Shown: positions 1-8,617, numbered from the stretch's first letter. The stretch is DNA of 43,491 nucleotides from an uncultured Oscillospiraceae bacterium (GCA_902492895.1 CABUNG010000024.1:1-43491); one strand, 5' to 3'. Notes: generated by a model not told the origin, from the letters alone. Translations and numbers: made by a program.

Positions 1-1
1 T

Positions 2-499
2 GTCGGCGGTCATCCGATGGCGGGGCGGGAACGGGGCGGCTGGCAGAACGCCACCCACAACCTGTTCCGGGGCGCGAGCTATATCCTCACGCCGCCGGAG
101 GGGACGCCGCCATCCGCTATGGACACGCTGCGTGGCTTTGCGGAGTCACTCGGCTGTGCCTGCTGCACCGTTACCACCCCGGAGCATCACGACCGGATGA
201 TCGCCTTTACCAGCCAGCTCCCCCACGTTCTGGCCGGCGCCTATGTCCAGTCTCCCGCTTGTCCGGATCACAAGGGGTATTCGGCCGGCAGTTACCGGGA
301 CGTCTCCCGGGTTGCGGCGGTGGACGAAACCCTGTGGAGCGCGCTTTTCTCTCTCAACCGCGATCCCCTCGTGGAGGAGCTGGACGGCCTGATCGCCCGG
401 CTCCAGGCCGCGCGGACCGCCATCGCCTCGGACGACCGGGAGGCCATTGCCGCCGTTATCCGGAAGGGCCGTCTCGTCAAGGAAGAACTCGGGGAGTAA
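2..499 (+). CDS. tyrA: Prephenate dehydrogenase, 3' part (partial)
   Basis: The gene is cut by the left edge; only about 165 C-terminal residues remain. Prephenate dehydrogenase oxidatively decarboxylates prephenate to 4-hydroxyphenylpyruvate with NAD(P)+ in tyrosine synthesis. The visible frame begins inside the conserved substrate-binding motif GGHPMAGRERGG, which joins the Rossmann domain to the helical dimerisation domain. The rest (for example the ASQLPH-like stretch FTSQLPHVLAG) fits that helical domain. The protein ends without an obvious ACT domain. Stop TAA lies 28 bases before aroB, and the following genes are aroB, aroA, aroC and pheA on the same strand, so this is one aromatic amino acid operon. 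The NAD-binding half is outside the window. Confidence 0.9.
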   Translation, partial: VGGHPMAGRERGGWQNATHNLFRGASYILTPPEGTPPSAMDTLRGFAESLGCACCTVTTPEHHDRMIAFTSQLPHVLAGAYVQSPACPDHKGYSAGSYRDVSRVAAVDETLWSALFSLNRDPLVEELDGLIARLQAARTAIASDDREAIAAVIRKGRLVKEELGE

Positions 500-527
500 C
501 GCCCCGTCAAATAAGGAAGGTGCCGCC

Positions 528-1598
528 ATGCTGACGCTTCATACCGCCGCATCCCGTCCCTACGACATCCACATCGGCCCCGGCCTTCTCCGGGAAGCGG
601 GCCGCCGCAGCCGCCTCGTCAACCGCGGCTCCCGGGTGCTGCTGGTGTCCGATTCCAATGTAGCACCCCTGTATGCGGATGCCGCCGCTGCCAGCTTTGA
701 AGAGGCCGGATACCGGGTTACCCGCTTTGTCTTCCCGGCCGGGGAGGAGCAAAAGCGCCTCTCCACCATTGCGGCGATGTACGAACGCCTGGCCGCGGAC
801 GGACTGACCCGCAGCGATCTGATCGCCGCCCTGGGCGGCGGCGTGACTGGGGATATGGCGGGTTTTGCTGCCGCCACCTGGCTGCGGGGGATCGATTTTG
901 TGCAGCTGCCCACCTCCCTGCTGGCCCAGGTGGATTCCTCTGTCGGAGGCAAAACCGGGGTGGATATCCCCGAGGGCAAAAACCTGGTAGGCGCCTTCTG
1001 GCCGCCCCGCCTGGTCCTGGCCGACACCGACACCCTCTCCACTCTGCCGCCCGCTCTCCTGGCCGACGGCATGGCCGAGGTGATCAAGGCCGCCTGCATC
1101 AAGGACGCCGCCTTTTTTGACTGGCTGCGGGACACGGACGCGACGGCCCGGGACCATCTTCCCGAAACCGTCGCCCGGGCGGTCGATATCAAACGGCGGG
1201 TGGTGGAAGCGGACGAACGGGAATCCGGGGAACGCCGCCTGCTCAATTTCGGGCACACCCTCGGCCATGCGCTCGAAGCGCATTCCGGGTTCCGCCTCTC
1301 CCACGGCCGCGCCGTAGCGGCGGGGATGATGCTTCTCACCCGTGCCGCGGAATCCCTGGATTTGACCGAAGTGGGGACAGCCGATGCCCTTTCGTCCCTG
1401 CTCGAGAAATATCGGCTTCCCACCGGCGACGACACACCGCCGGAAGTGTATCTCTCCCATGCCGCCCTCGATAAAAAGAGGACAGGCGATACCCTCTCCC
1501 TCATCCTGCTGCAAAAAATCGGCGATGGCTATGTCCATCCCATTCCGGCAGATGCTCTGCTGTCCTTTGTTCGTGGATCCACAGATTGTGCGAGGTGA
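528..1598 (+). CDS. aroB: 3-dehydroquinate synthase
   Basis: Converts DAHP to 3-dehydroquinate, the second step of the shikimate pathway, with NAD+ and a divalent metal. The 356-residue length is normal. Visible motifs are the NAD-binding loop GGGVTGD (about residues 103-109), the LPTSLLAQVDSSVGGKTGVD segment (substrate/phosphate contacts) and the metal-binding NFGHTLGHALE motif near residue 240. I chose ATG 528 because AGGAAGG lies 7 bases upstream and the protein then starts like other AroB proteins; an upstream in-frame extension overlapping tyrA has no ribosome site. It sits between tyrA and aroA in one operon, and its stop codon overlaps the aroA ribosome-binding site. Confidence 0.96.
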   Translation: MLTLHTAASRPYDIHIGPGLLREAGRRSRLVNRGSRVLLVSDSNVAPLYADAAAASFEEAGYRVTRFVFPAGEEQKRLSTIAAMYERLAADGLTRSDLIAALGGGVTGDMAGFAAATWLRGIDFVQLPTSLLAQVDSSVGGKTGVDIPEGKNLVGAFWPPRLVLADTDTLSTLPPALLADGMAEVIKAACIKDAAFFDWLRDTDATARDHLPETVARAVDIKRRVVEADERESGERRLLNFGHTLGHALEAHSGFRLSHGRAVAAGMMLLTRAAESLDLTEVGTADALSSLLEKYRLPTGDDTPPEVYLSHAALDKKRTGDTLSLILLQKIGDGYVHPIPADALLSFVRGSTDCAR

Positions 1599-1603
1599 AC
1601 ACC

Positions 1604-2914
1604 ATGTCGGTTGCCATCATTCAGAAATCCCCCATCGCCGGCCTGCTGACGCCGCCGCCCTCCAAATCCGCGGGGCATCGGGCCCTCATCTGCGCCGCTT
1701 TGGCCGCGCTGCAGAACCGGGAAGAGGGCGCATGCTGCCGCGTTTCCCATCTGCTTGATCCGTCCGGCAGCGCGCTGTCCGACGATCTCGCCGCCACCCT
1801 GCGCGCCATCCGTGCCATGGGGGTGGACGCCACGACCGACGCAGACGCCCTCATCCTCACGGCAGGCTCTCGGCCCTCCGGTTCCGCTGAGGTGGACTGC
1901 GGTGAAAGCGGCTCCACCCTGCGGTTTTTCCTGCCGCTTTTCGCGGCCCTGGGGCTTCCGGCCCGTTTTACAGGACGCGGCCGGCTGCCGGACCGTCCCC
2001 TCGGGGTGTATGCCGACTGTCTGCCCGCCCACGGCGTTTCGCTCTCCTTCCCCCCTTCGGGCGGCTGCCTGCCTCTCGATTTGTCCGGACGCCTTACCGG
2101 CGGGGCCTTTCTCCTTCCCGGCGATATCTCCAGTCAGTTTATCAGCGGCCTGCTCCTGGCCCTTCCCCTTTGTAATGAGGACAGCACCGTCCGCTTGTCC
2201 ACCCCCCTGGAATCGGCGGATTATGTGAATATGACCATCCAGGCACTGTCGCTGGCCGGCATCGAAATCCGGCTTCTGCCGGACGGCTGGTTTATTCCAG
2301 GGGGACAGCGATACCATTCGTTTCACACCGCTGTGGAAAGCGACTGGTCCCAGGCGGCCTTTCTTCTGGCCGCAGGCGCACTCGGCGGTGAAGTCCGCCT
2401 GCCCGGGCTGAAGCTCGACTCCTCTCAGGGCGATCGGGCTGCGCTCACCTTGTTTCGCCGGATGGGCGCCGAAATTTTCATTTCCCAGGGAATCATCCGC
2501 TGCCGCCGCGCCCCGCTCCGCGGAATCGACATCGACGCCACCCAAATCCCCGATCTGGTGCCCATTCTGGCCGTCGCCGGGTCTCTGGCCGAGGGGGAAA
2601 CCCGCATCACCGGAGCCGCCCGCCTCCGGATCAAGGAGAGCGACCGCCTGAAAGCGACGGCAGACGGGCTCTCCCGCCTGGGCGCCCGGGTGGAGGAACG
2701 GCCGGACGGGCTGGTTCTGCAGGGGGTTCCCCGTCTGAAGGGTGGGCGGGTGTCTGGATACCGCGATCACCGCATCGTGATGAGCATGGCGGTGGCCGCG
2801 CTGCAGTGCGATCAGCCGGTCGAGGTGACCGACGCCGAAAGTGTACAGAAAAGCTGGCCGGATTTCTTTGCGGATTTCCGCCGGATAGGAGGAAATGTCC
2901 ATGTCGTCGACTAA
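1604..2914 (+). CDS. aroA: 3-phosphoshikimate 1-carboxyvinyltransferase (EPSP synthase)
   Basis: Transfers the enolpyruvyl group of PEP to shikimate-3-phosphate. The 436-residue protein shows the N-terminal PPSKSAGHR substrate-binding motif (Lys about residue 20), the DCGESGSTLRFFLPL motif near residue 100 and RIKESDRLKAT near residue 340, all typical of the inside-out alpha/beta barrel. ATG 1604 is chosen because GAGGTGA (1592-1598, overlapping the aroB stop) lies 5 bases upstream. It lies 5 bases after aroB and its 3' end overlaps aroC by 14 bases, which suggests translational coupling. The equivalent of the E. coli G96 glyphosate-contact residue lies in an ESGSTLR rather than a GNAGTAMR loop, as in many Gram-positive enzymes; I make no claim about inhibitor response. 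Confidence 0.96.
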   Translation: MSVAIIQKSPIAGLLTPPPSKSAGHRALICAALAALQNREEGACCRVSHLLDPSGSALSDDLAATLRAIRAMGVDATTDADALILTAGSRPSGSAEVDCGESGSTLRFFLPLFAALGLPARFTGRGRLPDRPLGVYADCLPAHGVSLSFPPSGGCLPLDLSGRLTGGAFLLPGDISSQFISGLLLALPLCNEDSTVRLSTPLESADYVNMTIQALSLAGIEIRLLPDGWFIPGGQRYHSFHTAVESDWSQAAFLLAAGALGGEVRLPGLKLDSSQGDRAALTLFRRMGAEIFISQGIIRCRRAPLRGIDIDATQIPDLVPILAVAGSLAEGETRITGAARLRIKESDRLKATADGLSRLGARVEERPDGLVLQGVPRLKGGRVSGYRDHRIVMSMAVAALQCDQPVEVTDAESVQKSWPDFFADFRRIGGNVHVVD

Positions 2915-4019
2915 CGGAACCTGCCTGCGTCTCTCCATTTTCGGGGAAAGTCACGGCCCGGCCATCGGCTGCGTGCTGGATGGCCTTCCTGCCGGAGAAG
3001 CCTTCGATCTGCGGGAAATCCGCGTGCAGATGGAGCGCCGCGCCCCCGGACGGGACGCGACCGCCACCCGCCGGACCGAAAGCGATACCCCCCGTCTGCT
3101 GTCGGGGTTTTTAGGCGAGGGGGACATCCTTCGGACAACCGGCGCGCCGCTGGCCATGATGATTGAAAATGAAAACCAGCGTTCGGGGGATTATCGGGAT
3201 CTCGAGATTCTGCCCCGGCCCGGCCACGCGGATTATCCCGGCCATGTCCGGTATCACGGCTTTGGCGACGTGCGGGGCGGCGGCCATTTCAGCGGCCGCC
3301 TGACCGCGCCTCTGGTGTTTGCGGGCGCCTTGTGCAAGCAGCTGCTCCGCCGCCGGGGCGTGGCCGTCGGCGGACATGTCGCCGCGATCGCGGGTGTGGA
3401 AGACCGGCGTTTTGACCCGCTCGCCGTGTCCGCGGACCAGCTCGAGGCGCTCTCCCGCGTTCCCTTTTCCCTGCTCGACCCTTCGGTGGAACCCTTCATG
3501 CGGGGAGCGGTGGAATCCGCCCGACTGGAGGCCGACAGCGTCGGCGGCATCATTGAAGCTGCCGCCGTGGGCCTGCCTGCGGGGATCGGCTCCCCCATGT
3601 TCGACGGAGTGGAAAACCGTCTGGCCTCCCTCCTGTTCGGCATCCCCGCCGTCAAAGGGCTGGAATTCGGAGACGGCTTCGCCTTAGCCGGAATGCGCGG
3701 CAGCGAGGCGAACGACCCCTACCGCTATGCGCCCGACGGCGGCGTCACCGCCACCTCCAACCACAACGGCGGTCTGCTTGGCGGCATCACGAACGGCATG
3801 CCCCTGCTCCTCCGGGTGGTGATCAAACCCACGGCCTCCATCGGCAAACCCCAGCAGACAGTCAATCTGGAAACCGGGCGAAACGACACCCTCACCGTCC
3901 GGGGACGGCATGATCCCTGCATCGTGCCCCGGGCCCTGCCAGTCGTGGAAGCTGCGCTGGCGTTCGGCCTGCTCGACCTGATGCTGGAAGCCGAAGGAAA
4001 CCCCACCCCCGATGCCTGA
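2901..4019 (+). CDS. aroC: Chorismate synthase
   Basis: Eliminates phosphate from EPSP to give chorismate, using reduced FMN. The 372-residue protein begins with the family signature FGESHGPAIGCVLDGLPAG and carries the second signature around FGDVRGGGHFSGRLTAP, the FMN and substrate site. The HFSGRLTAP form instead of the RSSARETA of Proteobacteria is, from memory, common in Clostridia. Two in-frame ATGs exist (2895, 2901). AGGAGG at 2887-2892 is only 2 bases from the first but 8 bases from the second, so 2901 is used. The start lies inside the 3' end of aroA (14-base overlap). No flavin reductase gene is next to it; bacteria of this kind take reduced flavin from elsewhere. Confidence 0.96.
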   Translation: MSSTNGTCLRLSIFGESHGPAIGCVLDGLPAGEAFDLREIRVQMERRAPGRDATATRRTESDTPRLLSGFLGEGDILRTTGAPLAMMIENENQRSGDYRDLEILPRPGHADYPGHVRYHGFGDVRGGGHFSGRLTAPLVFAGALCKQLLRRRGVAVGGHVAAIAGVEDRRFDPLAVSADQLEALSRVPFSLLDPSVEPFMRGAVESARLEADSVGGIIEAAAVGLPAGIGSPMFDGVENRLASLLFGIPAVKGLEFGDGFALAGMRGSEANDPYRYAPDGGVTATSNHNGGLLGGITNGMPLLLRVVIKPTASIGKPQQTVNLETGRNDTLTVRGRHDPCIVPRALPVVEAALAFGLLDLMLEAEGNPTPDA

Positions 4020-4044
4020 GCCACAATAGGAAAGGATGTCCATT

Positions 4045-5223
4045 ATGCATGACGCTTCGACCTCTCCGGATGTCCGGGAGCTGTCCGCCATCCGGCAGGA
4101 TATCGACCAGATCGACCGGGATCTTCTTGCGCTGCTCTGCCGCAGGATGGATTGTTCGCTGGAGGTGGCCGCTTACAAAACGGCCCATGGCCTGCCGGTG
4201 CTGAATGCCGGCCGGGAACAGGAAATTCTAGACCGGATCCGTCAGGATGCCGGCGCCGCCTATGCAGACGCGGCAGCCCTGGTCTTCTCCTCCATCATGG
4301 ATGTCTCCCGCGGCCTGCAGCATCGCCGCATGGCCGGCGGTCAGACTTTGCGGAACCGCCTGGACGGCGCCGCGGACGCCCTGCTGCCACCCGAGCAGGC
4401 CCGGGTGGTCTGTTCCGGGCGGGCGGGAGCCTATGCGCACGAGGCCGCCCGCCGCCTCTTCCCCGGAGCTTCCATGCCCCGGTTTGTTCCGTCCTTTTCC
4501 GATGTCTTTGCCGCCGTCGAAGATGGATCGGCCGATTATGGCGTGGTGCCGGTGGAAAACTCCTCTACCGGTTCGGTGCACGAGGTGTATGATCTGATCA
4601 TGAACTCCCGTTTTTCGATCGCCGCGGCGATCGAGTTGCCGGTTCATCACTGCCTGCTCGGGGTTCGGGGGGCGGATCCCGCCCGTCTGCAGGCGGTCTA
4701 TTCCCATCCCCAGGGCTTGTCTCAATGCGCGGCATATCTCGAGGCCCATGGTTTGGAACCCCGCCCTTACAGCAACACCGCGGCGGCCGCGGAAATGGTG
4801 GCGGCCGCAGGCGACCCGGCTGTGGGGGCGATCGCTTCGCGGACAGCCGGAGAGCTATACGAATTGGATATTTTGGACGACAATATACAAAATGTGTCTG
4901 AAAACACCACCCGGTTTCTCGCGATTTCCTCCCGCCTGTCCCTCCCGGCCGACGCGGACCGGATCAGTCTGATTTTCACGCTGCCGCATGTGACCGGCTC
5001 CCTGTACCGCATTCTCGCCCGGTTCGCCATGCAGGGCCTCAACCTCACCAAACTGGAAAGCCGTCCGGTTAAAAACGGGGAGTTCGAATACGCGTTTTAT
5101 CTCGACTTCGAGGGAAATCTGCAGAGTGCCGCCACCGTGGACCTGCTTTGTGCCCTGTCCGAAGAGCTGCCCGTGTTCAATTTCCTGGGCAACTACCGGG
5201 AACAAACCGTCCACGCGGACTGA
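4045..5223 (+). CDS. pheA: Bifunctional chorismate mutase / prephenate dehydratase
   Basis: Converts chorismate to prephenate and then to phenylpyruvate, the branch towards phenylalanine. The 392-residue protein has an N-terminal AroQ chorismate mutase domain (about residues 8-90, RQDIDQIDRDLLALLCRRM), a prephenate dehydratase domain (about 110-290, with VPVENSSTGSVHEVYDL and the TTRFLAIS motif) and a C-terminal ACT domain with LTKLESRPVKNGEFEYAFYL, where ESRP is the phenylalanine-binding signature. Feedback inhibition by phenylalanine is therefore likely. ATG 4045 is preferred over ATG 4036 because AGGAAAGGA ends directly at 4036 and leaves a proper 8-base spacing to 4045. It is the last gene of the aromatic operon. 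Confidence 0.94.
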   Translation: MHDASTSPDVRELSAIRQDIDQIDRDLLALLCRRMDCSLEVAAYKTAHGLPVLNAGREQEILDRIRQDAGAAYADAAALVFSSIMDVSRGLQHRRMAGGQTLRNRLDGAADALLPPEQARVVCSGRAGAYAHEAARRLFPGASMPRFVPSFSDVFAAVEDGSADYGVVPVENSSTGSVHEVYDLIMNSRFSIAAAIELPVHHCLLGVRGADPARLQAVYSHPQGLSQCAAYLEAHGLEPRPYSNTAAAAEMVAAAGDPAVGAIASRTAGELYELDILDDNIQNVSENTTRFLAISSRLSLPADADRISLIFTLPHVTGSLYRILARFAMQGLNLTKLESRPVKNGEFEYAFYLDFEGNLQSAATVDLLCALSEELPVFNFLGNYREQTVHAD

Positions 5224-5297
5224 CATGGCCGTTTTTCCTGCATTTTCCGCAAAAGTGAAGATTGGCTTAAGATCCGGAAAAGAACCGTTTGAACAGC

Positions 5298-5326
5298 TTG
5301 TATTTGTCCCGATGTCTGCGTATAAT
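5298..5326 (+). promoter_or_regulatory. Sigma-A promoter of the PAP2 gene
   Basis: TTGTAT (5298-5303), 17-base spacer, perfect TATAAT (5321-5326), 66 bases before the ATG at 5393. A second possible -35, TTGAAC at 5289, is too far away (26-base spacing). Confidence 0.7.
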
Positions 5327-5392
5327 GACGATAGCCGGTCGGAACCGCCCTTGTTCCGGGCCGCCAATCTAGCGAATTAGGAGATCTCCATC

Positions 5393-6106
5393 ATGCGCCT
5401 TCCTCTGCAGCAACAATCGAACAGCTTTGCTGCCCGGGTTTATGCCTACCGGCACGCGGCCTTGTTTTTGCTGTTTTTGTTTACGGTTCAGATATTCAAT
5501 GTTCTGGAACAGACGGTGGTGCCCCGCTATTGGGTGCAGTGCTCTCTCGATCAATACATACCGTTTGTTCCTGTGTTTGTTATACCGTATGTATTTTGGT
5601 TCCTCTATGTTGGGCTCGGTCTTGTCTTTCTGTGCCTATGGGATAAAGAGACCTTTGTTCCTACAATTTTGCTGTTGTGCACAGGTATGGCGATCACGCT
5701 GATCATTTACGCCGTCTTCCCCCACGGCCAGCCGCTTCGCCCTGTAGTCACGGGTTCAGACCCCTTCAGCGTTTTCATCCGGGATACCATATACGCGAAC
5801 GATACCAACACCAACTGCTGCCCGAGCATCCACGTGCTCAATCAGCTTGCCGTGCATGCCGGTATCTGCCACAGCCGCCGCTTCCGGGGCCGCCGGGGCG
5901 TGAAAATGGCGTCTCTTGTGGCCACGGTCTTGGTGTGTGCTTCGACGATGTTCATCAAACAGCACTCTTTGGTGGATGTTGTCGCCGCCCTTCTGCTGGA
6001 ACTGCCGCTCTATTGGCTCTTCTTCCGCAGCCGCCTGCGTGGACGGCTCGAACGGCTCTTTTCCGACGGGGATCTGCGTGTTTCCGCCGCGGCCGTTATC
6101 CGTTAA
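5393..6106 (+). CDS. PAP2-superfamily membrane phosphatase
   Basis: A 237-residue multi-pass membrane protein with about six hydrophobic segments. The phosphatase signature is split as usual: CCPSIHV near residue 144 (PSxH, second motif) and TMFIKQHSLVDVV near residue 185 (third motif with the catalytic-type His and Asp). The family removes phosphate from lipid phosphates such as undecaprenyl pyrophosphate, phosphatidic acid or inositol phospholipids; the KQHSLVDV form resembles the inositol/phosphatidate branch. The substrate cannot be told from sequence. TAGGAG lies 9 bases before the ATG. It has its own promoter and is followed by a repeat element and terminators, so it is a single-gene unit. 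Confidence 0.85.
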   Translation: MRLPLQQQSNSFAARVYAYRHAALFLLFLFTVQIFNVLEQTVVPRYWVQCSLDQYIPFVPVFVIPYVFWFLYVGLGLVFLCLWDKETFVPTILLLCTGMAITLIIYAVFPHGQPLRPVVTGSDPFSVFIRDTIYANDTNTNCCPSIHVLNQLAVHAGICHSRRFRGRRGVKMASLVATVLVCASTMFIKQHSLVDVVAALLLELPLYWLFFRSRLRGRLERLFSDGDLRVSAAAVIR

Positions 6107-6208
6107 CCAGAGGAATTCGCTTTACGAATTCCTCTCCAAAAAGGCGGCAAAAGCCGCCTTTTTTCGGGTTATTTAACCTATTCTGCTCCGCTTCGCGAAT
6201 TCCTCTGG
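6107..6208. repeat. MITE/REP-like element with 14-bp terminal inverted repeats
   Basis: CCAGAGGAATTCGC at 6107-6120 is repeated as its exact inverse complement at 6195-6208. A third, inverted 11-bp copy (6125-6135) pairs with the first over AGAGGAATTCG with a 5-base loop. Between them lies a terminator-like hairpin. The unit is about 102 bp, codes for nothing, and starts directly after the stop codon of the PAP2 gene. It looks like a small non-autonomous palindromic repeat; no other copy is visible in this window. Confidence 0.5.
6138..6166 (+). terminator. Rho-independent terminator of the PAP2 gene
   Basis: An 11-bp stem AAAAAGGCGGC / GCCGCCTTTTT with an AAAA loop (6149-6152) runs into a T tract. 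It lies inside the inverted-repeat element 6107-6208. The A-rich 5' arm makes it potentially bidirectional. Confidence 0.8.
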
Positions 6209-6246
6209 GTAGAAGCGGACACGCCCCTGACCGTATTTGTCAGAAT

Positions 6247-6279
6247 CCGGGAATCGATTTGCCGATTTCCGGGTTTTTT
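6247..6279 (+). terminator. Second terminator-like hairpin
   Basis: CCGGGAATCG (6247-6256) pairs with CGATTTCCGG (6263-6272), one G-T pair, followed by six T (6274-6279). It lies just before the promoter of the next gene and would insulate it from read-through. Confidence 0.65.
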
Positions 6280-6289
6280 CGTTTACCCC

Positions 6290-6318
6290 TTGCAATTTCC
6301 CGCTGATCTTTCTACAAT
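6290..6318 (+). promoter_or_regulatory. Sigma-A promoter of the PhnP-like gene
   Basis: TTGCAA (6290-6295), 17-base spacer, TACAAT (6313-6318), 33 bases before the proposed TTG start. Confidence 0.65.
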
Positions 6319-6350
6319 GGAAGCAACATATGGAAAGGAGCCTGATCCAT

Positions 6351-7175
6351 TTGAAACTGCAATATCTCGGTACGGCCGCCGCGGAAGCCTTCCCCGGCGT
6401 CTTTTGTCACTGCGAAACCTGCGCAAAGGCCCGGACGCTCGGCGGCAAAAACATCCGCCGCCGCTCCGGTATGATGGTCAACGACACCACTTTAATCGAT
6501 TTTCCGCCCGATATTTACGCCCTGTCCCTCGAGTTGGGACTGGATCTCGGTTCTGTCACCGATTTGATGATCACCCATTCCCACGGCGATCATTTCGACG
6601 TGGGCGAGCTGAATATGCGTCAAAACGGGATGTTCTGCCATCTCGACCAGGATGCGCCGCCGCTCCGCCTGTACGGCGATGACGGTGTTGCCCGGGTGAT
6701 GAAGGCCGCGGGAGCCGACAAGTATCCTTATGTGGCGTATACGCCCCTGACGTATTTCGATCCGGTGAAGCTGCCCAACGGCCTTGTTTTCACGCCCCTG
6801 CCCGCCAGCCATGCCGAGGGGGAGAACGCCTGCATTTTTCTGATTGAGGACGGTCGGCACCGGGTCCTGTATGGGCACGACACCGGACTGCTTCCCGAGG
6901 CCGATTATCCTTTCCTGGAAGGCAAACCCCTCGATTTCGTTTCGCTGGATTGCTGCAACGGAAGCCATTCGGCGGAGTATTTCGGCCATATGGGGATGCC
7001 CCAGTGCCGCAAGGTAGCGGATCGTCTGGAGGCATTGGGCTGCATCCGGCCGGATACCCGCCTGGTGCTGAACCACTTCTCGCATAACTGCGGGGAGCTG
7101 CACGAGGATCTCGTGGCCAAAGCGGCGGATATCGGCTTTGAAGTGGCCTACGACGGCATGATCGTGAATCTCTGA
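6351..7175 (+). CDS. Metallo-beta-lactamase-fold hydrolase, PhnP-like
   Basis: A 274-residue cytosolic hydrolase of the MBL fold. The metal motif is ITHSHGDHFD (about residues 73-82, HxHxDH), with further candidate ligands in LPASHAEG, GHDTG and LNHFSHN. Near the N-terminus CHCETCAKAR followed by RRRS resembles the structural zinc and loop of PhnP cyclic phosphodiesterases, so phosphodiesterase activity is the best guess. The start is judged to be TTG 6351: AAAGGAG (6334-6340) lies 10 bases upstream, whereas ATG 6330 would place the ribosome site inside the gene. No phosphonate genes are nearby, so the real substrate is unknown. Confidence 0.75.
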   Translation: MKLQYLGTAAAEAFPGVFCHCETCAKARTLGGKNIRRRSGMMVNDTTLIDFPPDIYALSLELGLDLGSVTDLMITHSHGDHFDVGELNMRQNGMFCHLDQDAPPLRLYGDDGVARVMKAAGADKYPYVAYTPLTYFDPVKLPNGLVFTPLPASHAEGENACIFLIEDGRHRVLYGHDTGLLPEADYPFLEGKPLDFVSLDCCNGSHSAEYFGHMGMPQCRKVADRLEALGCIRPDTRLVLNHFSHNCGELHEDLVAKAADIGFEVAYDGMIVNL

Positions 7176-7197
7176 TCCGCATTCAATCGCTGAGCAA

Positions 7198-7234
7198 AAC
7201 AGCGCCGCCAGGCTATTGGCCCGGCGTCGCTGTT
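7198..7234. terminator. Bidirectional hairpin between convergent genes
   Basis: AACAGCGCCGCC (7198-7209) pairs with GGCGTCGCTGTT (7223-7234), one mismatch, 13-base loop. It sits between the convergent MBL and XpaC-like genes. The T tract is poor on the plus strand and absent on the minus strand. Confidence 0.55.
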
Positions 7235-7241
7235 CCTATAT

Positions 7242-8396
7242 TTAGTCCGGATTCTTCGGAAACCCTCCGGTCAGTCCCTCCTGCTCCAGCAGGGACTTCA
7301 TGACCGTGATATCGGTTGCCACATCCCGCACGTCGTCCTGCATCAGGCTGTCGAGCAGATTGGAAAACGCCTGCACGACAGTGTCCACCGTGCTCTCGAT
7401 CTGAGCGCGGGTTTCGGTAAGGCGCGACCCCGCGACCGGCTGACCGCTGAAAGACCGATAAGCGTCGAGCAGCTTGATCGTTGTGGGCAGATAGTAACTG
7501 CGCATCCTCCGGATTTCAGGCAGCTTCGCCGGATGCTCTTCCACAAACCGGAAAATGGCCTCCCCCACCTCGTCCAGCCGGTCGAGCTGGGCGGAAATCT
7601 CCTTTTCGGGGATCGCTGCATTGGACTCCCGGATCTGCCGAAGAAGGCTTCGTCCTTCCCCGAGCGCGTTCTCAAGATCGGACACCGGCGGCGCCGGAGT
7701 GGGCGGAACCGGTGCGCCTTTCTGTCGCTTCGACTCCTCCTCCCGCTTCTGCCGGGCCGCGAGATAGAGGCGGTAGGTTTCATCATCGAGCATCAGACAG
7801 GTATTCTCATCGTCCACGCGGGCGCCGGGAAAGAGCCCCAGCCCGATCATCCGCCGCAGATCCCGCGCGACAAAGCGCGGACTCTTCCCCACCGCCGAGG
7901 CGAGTACGCCCACCGGACAGAATGTGCCGCTTTTCAGTTCTTCCCGATACCGGCGATAGCGCGCGGTCCGTCTGCGCAGCGCGCCGCCGCCCAGCATCAT
8001 GCCGCCGAAGACCGCGAGCAGCGGCAGGAACACGCCGATACCCAAACCCATGAACGGCAGAACCCGATCGGACGTCAGAGCCATAACGCTGGAGACGAGC
8101 GCGGTCAGCGCCGTCAAGCCGAAGCCGATCGCGCCGAAGACCACCAGCAGCGTTCCCGCCGCCTGACCAGGCACCCGGAGCTTGACCTTCCGGGGACGGG
8201 GCACGGAAACCGGGACAGAAACCGGTGCCGGTGGGGGTGGCTGCGTCCCTCCAAATTCGGTTTTAAAGGCGTTCTGAATGTCGTGAACCGTGTTTTGAAT
8301 GGTACTTTGTATCTCCCGGAACTCCCGGGAACTCAGGGCCCGGCTGACCGAGTCGCTGATTTGATCGCCGATCTGGCGCCAATCCGGATTTCCCAT
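7242..8396 (-). CDS. XpaC-like protein (5-bromo-4-chloroindolyl phosphate hydrolysis family)
   Basis: A 384-residue protein. The N-terminal 60 residues are hydrophilic and amphipathic, then a Pro/Val-rich linker, then two hydrophobic segments (about residues 82-103 and 112-138). A conserved cytosolic part follows (PVGVLASAVGKSPRFVARDLRRMIGLGLFPGARVDDENTCLML is split here by family consensus) and a helical C-terminal half with a KLPEIRRMRSYYLPTTIKLL segment, the recognisable XpaC signature. The name comes from a plate phenotype in Bacillus; the true function is unknown, and it usually stands next to a TelA-like gene, which is absent here. GGAGG lies 9 bases before the ATG. It has its own promoter and ends at a hairpin. 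Confidence 0.75.
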   Translation of the reverse strand: MGNPDWRQIGDQISDSVSRALSSREFREIQSTIQNTVHDIQNAFKTEFGGTQPPPPAPVSVPVSVPRPRKVKLRVPGQAAGTLLVVFGAIGFGLTALTALVSSVMALTSDRVLPFMGLGIGVFLPLLAVFGGMMLGGGALRRRTARYRRYREELKSGTFCPVGVLASAVGKSPRFVARDLRRMIGLGLFPGARVDDENTCLMLDDETYRLYLAARQKREEESKRQKGAPVPPTPAPPVSDLENALGEGRSLLRQIRESNAAIPEKEISAQLDRLDEVGEAIFRFVEEHPAKLPEIRRMRSYYLPTTIKLLDAYRSFSGQPVAGSRLTETRAQIESTVDTVVQAFSNLLDSLMQDDVRDVATDITVMKSLLEQEGLTGGFPKNPD

Positions 8397-8485
8397 AGGT
8401 ATCCTCCATATCGGATCAACAGATCCTTTGCATCATACTGGCCGGCGCCCGGCCGCGGTCCGACCAGGCTTCGCATACTGTTTTC

Positions 8486-8514
8486 ATTATAGCCGATTTG
8501 GCGGACCAGCACAA
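8486..8514 (-). promoter_or_regulatory. Sigma-A promoter of the XpaC-like gene
   Basis: Read on the minus strand: TTGTGC (8514-8509), 17-base spacer, perfect TATAAT (8491-8486). It gives a leader of about 80 bases. Confidence 0.65.
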
Positions 8515-8617
8515 GCGGTAACTCTCCGGATTTCGGGGAACTTTGCGGGGAATCCGGGTGTTCTTTTCCGCTTTGGCAGGAAATTGGTCCCATCCGACAA
8601 TTTCCAACGGGATTCGG

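Noticed and set aside
507..1538. Long open frames antisense to aroB, and similar long frames opposite aroA, mnmG, gyrA and others
   Set aside because: They mirror GC-rich genes with clear families, have no ribosome sites or motifs, and have biased Arg/Pro/Gly composition.
5289..5326. TTGAAC at 5289 as -35 of the PAP2 promoter
   Set aside because: Spacing to TATAAT is 26 bases; TTGTAT at 5298 gives 17.
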